From the NCBI GenBank assembly GCA_019359095.1, contig JAHHHZ010000017.1:310001-374000 (forward strand): a stretch of DNA of 64,000 nucleotides, written 5' to 3'. The notes beneath the pieces were generated by a model that saw nothing but the letters and a program-made list of their open reading frames with translations, was not told the origin of the DNA and searched no databases. A program made the translations under genes and the position numbers. Every line of letters starts with the position of its first letter. Position 1 is the first letter of the stretch. Of this stretch, positions 63,229 through 64,000 are shown piece after piece. The DNA is from Pleurocapsa minor HA4230-MV1 (lineage in GTDB: Bacteria; Cyanobacteriota; Cyanobacteriia; Cyanobacteriales; Xenococcaceae).

Positions 63229-63582
63229 TTATTTTAGGTTGTCGGGGACAGTTCTTTCAGCTACATCTGGATAAAGTCCACCCCAATCTTTTACTGCTTC
63301 TTTTGTTTCTTTGCCAATTTCTTTAACTCTTTCTAAAGGTTGGTCTTCGGTTGCGCGAGCCTCTTGTTTCCACTCGCGAGTAGTTGTTGGTCGTTCGGGA
63401 TTACCTTCAAAGATCTTATCACTAATTTTATCAGCAGCACTATTACCGTTGGTAGCATAGCTACTAACACCACTAGTTAATAAAATTACAGCTAAAAAAG
63501 TAGTAGTTAGTAGACTTTTGATTTGAGTTTTTTTAAGTACAGAACTCAGGTAGTTGATTGCTTGAGAAAATAAATGTCTCAT
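63229..63582 (-). CDS. Small secreted hypothetical protein
   Basis: 117 aa from ATG 63580-63582 (MRHLFSQA); an earlier ATG adds 18 residues. A hydrophobic segment ending in Ala (LTTTFLAVILLTSGVSSYAT) is a probable signal peptide. The acidic and basic tail (TREWKQEARATEDQPLERVK, EIGKETKEAVKDWGGLYPDV) is helical. Family not recognised. Confidence 0.65.
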   Translation of the reverse strand: MRHLFSQAINYLSSVLKKTQIKSLLTTTFLAVILLTSGVSSYATNGNSAADKISDKIFEGNPERPTTTREWKQEARATEDQPLERVKEIGKETKEAVKDWGGLYPDVAERTVPDNLK

Positions 63583-63850
63583 TTTTTTTGACAGAATAAC
63601 AAAATAATTGTGCAAATTTACGTGTAAGTTACTCAAAATGAAGTAAATAGAAATATTGGAAATTTAAATTTATTTTTTATTTCATTCTGCTTTTAGTTAC
63701 ACAACCTCAGATTAGCTAACTTATAACTTTTAATTCCTCCGACTAAAGTTATAGTTTGTTTTGGAGCAAGTACGGATAATTAATAAATATAGATAAATAT
63801 CTCATTTCCCCATAATTCAAACTATTTAACTGTTCCAAAGATATTATTAA

Positions 63851-64000
63851 GAAATATCCAACCAATGTTTCATTTTGAAGTTTATTTGTCAGTATTTGAT
63901 ACAAACTTTTGAAGCCGTAAAAATAGCTGCTGACAATATTAACTACTTGCGCGATCGCTTAGATATTCCCTTTGCTTTTGAAACTGGGGTTAATTATTTG
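63851..64000 (+). CDS. 5' part of an unidentified ORF running off the window
   Basis: The frame opened by TAA at 63848-63850 stays open to the window end. From TTG 63896 it reads LIQTFEAVKIAADNINYL and RDRLDIPFAFETGVNYL. The phrase FETGVNYL resembles the start of DUF692 (multinuclear nonheme iron oxidase) proteins, but no proper start or ribosome-binding site is visible. It may be a fragment. Confidence 0.35.

Overview
The window is a cyanobacterial chromosome segment. The evidence is the very frequent HIP1 octamer (GCGATCGC and GGCGATCGCC, inside and between genes), moderate A+T richness, and many cyanobacterial markers: ScyB/ScyC and EboA-F, a flavodiiron protein, CpcT, DUF1825, Ycf46, PatD and a KaiC-like ATPase. 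The lineage cannot be fixed from sequence alone. A scytonemin cluster, large numbers of short tandem and palindromic repeats, and a PatD-like gene suggest a sheathed, light-exposed cyanobacterium, possibly Pleurocapsales-, Chroococcidiopsis- or Nostocales-like (inference).

Region 1 (about 0.7-13.6 kb) is a UV-sunscreen locus on the + strand. It holds scyB and scyC, a very large ScyD/ScyE-type protein fused to a GDSL/SGNH-like domain, and then eboA-eboB-eboC-eboD-eboE-eboF. ScyB and ScyC make the indole/tyrosine-derived scytonemin monomer. The Ebo proteins are known to help move such precursors to the periplasm. ScyA is not in the window. In the fusion protein the GDSL Ser codon is replaced by an Arg codon that lies inside a HIP1 palindrome. 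eboA is split at a run of nine T. The locus is broken up by MITE-like palindromes.

Region 2 (13.9-15.8 kb) is a metal-response pair: a MerR regulator with a textbook 20-bp-spacer promoter/palindrome, and a glutaredoxin-MauE-DUF305-DUF305 fusion protein. Region 3 (15.8-29.5 kb) is mostly housekeeping: DUF1825, PBP1A, a ParA-like ATPase, an NTR-like oxidoreductase, an SH3b protein with Ycf46, MoaA, an IS1-family remnant, Flv3, a squalene/phytoene synthase and a ferredoxin.

Region 4 (29.6-31.5 kb) is an island of six small, overlapping or tightly packed genes: MntA/HepT nucleotidyltransferase-HEPN, a YgiT-type zinc finger, two unknowns and a shortened retropepsin. Region 5 (31.5-48 kb) holds lepB, a nucleoside phosphorylase, relA/spoT, patD, an M48 protease, NDH-2, acyltransferase, HAD, Hpt, a tandem-RNase III protein, lipA, a response regulator, an AI-2E exporter and a DUF39 protein.

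Region 6 (48-55 kb) is repeat-rich. A second, decayed copy of the 3' end of the DUF39 gene lies about 1.1 kb downstream of the intact gene and brackets a PH-domain gene. It also contains TPR, acyltransferase, CpcT and MutM genes, a kinase gene decapitated by a miniature IS5 element, and the TIGR02587/TIGR02588 pair. Region 7 (56-64 kb) is signalling: two single-domain response regulators, DUF2294, a secreted RTX protein, a sigma-like protein, and a KaiC-like ATPase overlapping a receiver-histidine kinase.

The strongest candidates for something undescribed are the ScyD/dead-GDSL fusion, the T9-interrupted eboA, the bacterial tandem RNase III protein, the Grx-MauE-DUF305x2 metal protein, and heptamer repeat arrays that run into stop codons. 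No CRISPR array, rRNA or tRNA was recognised.
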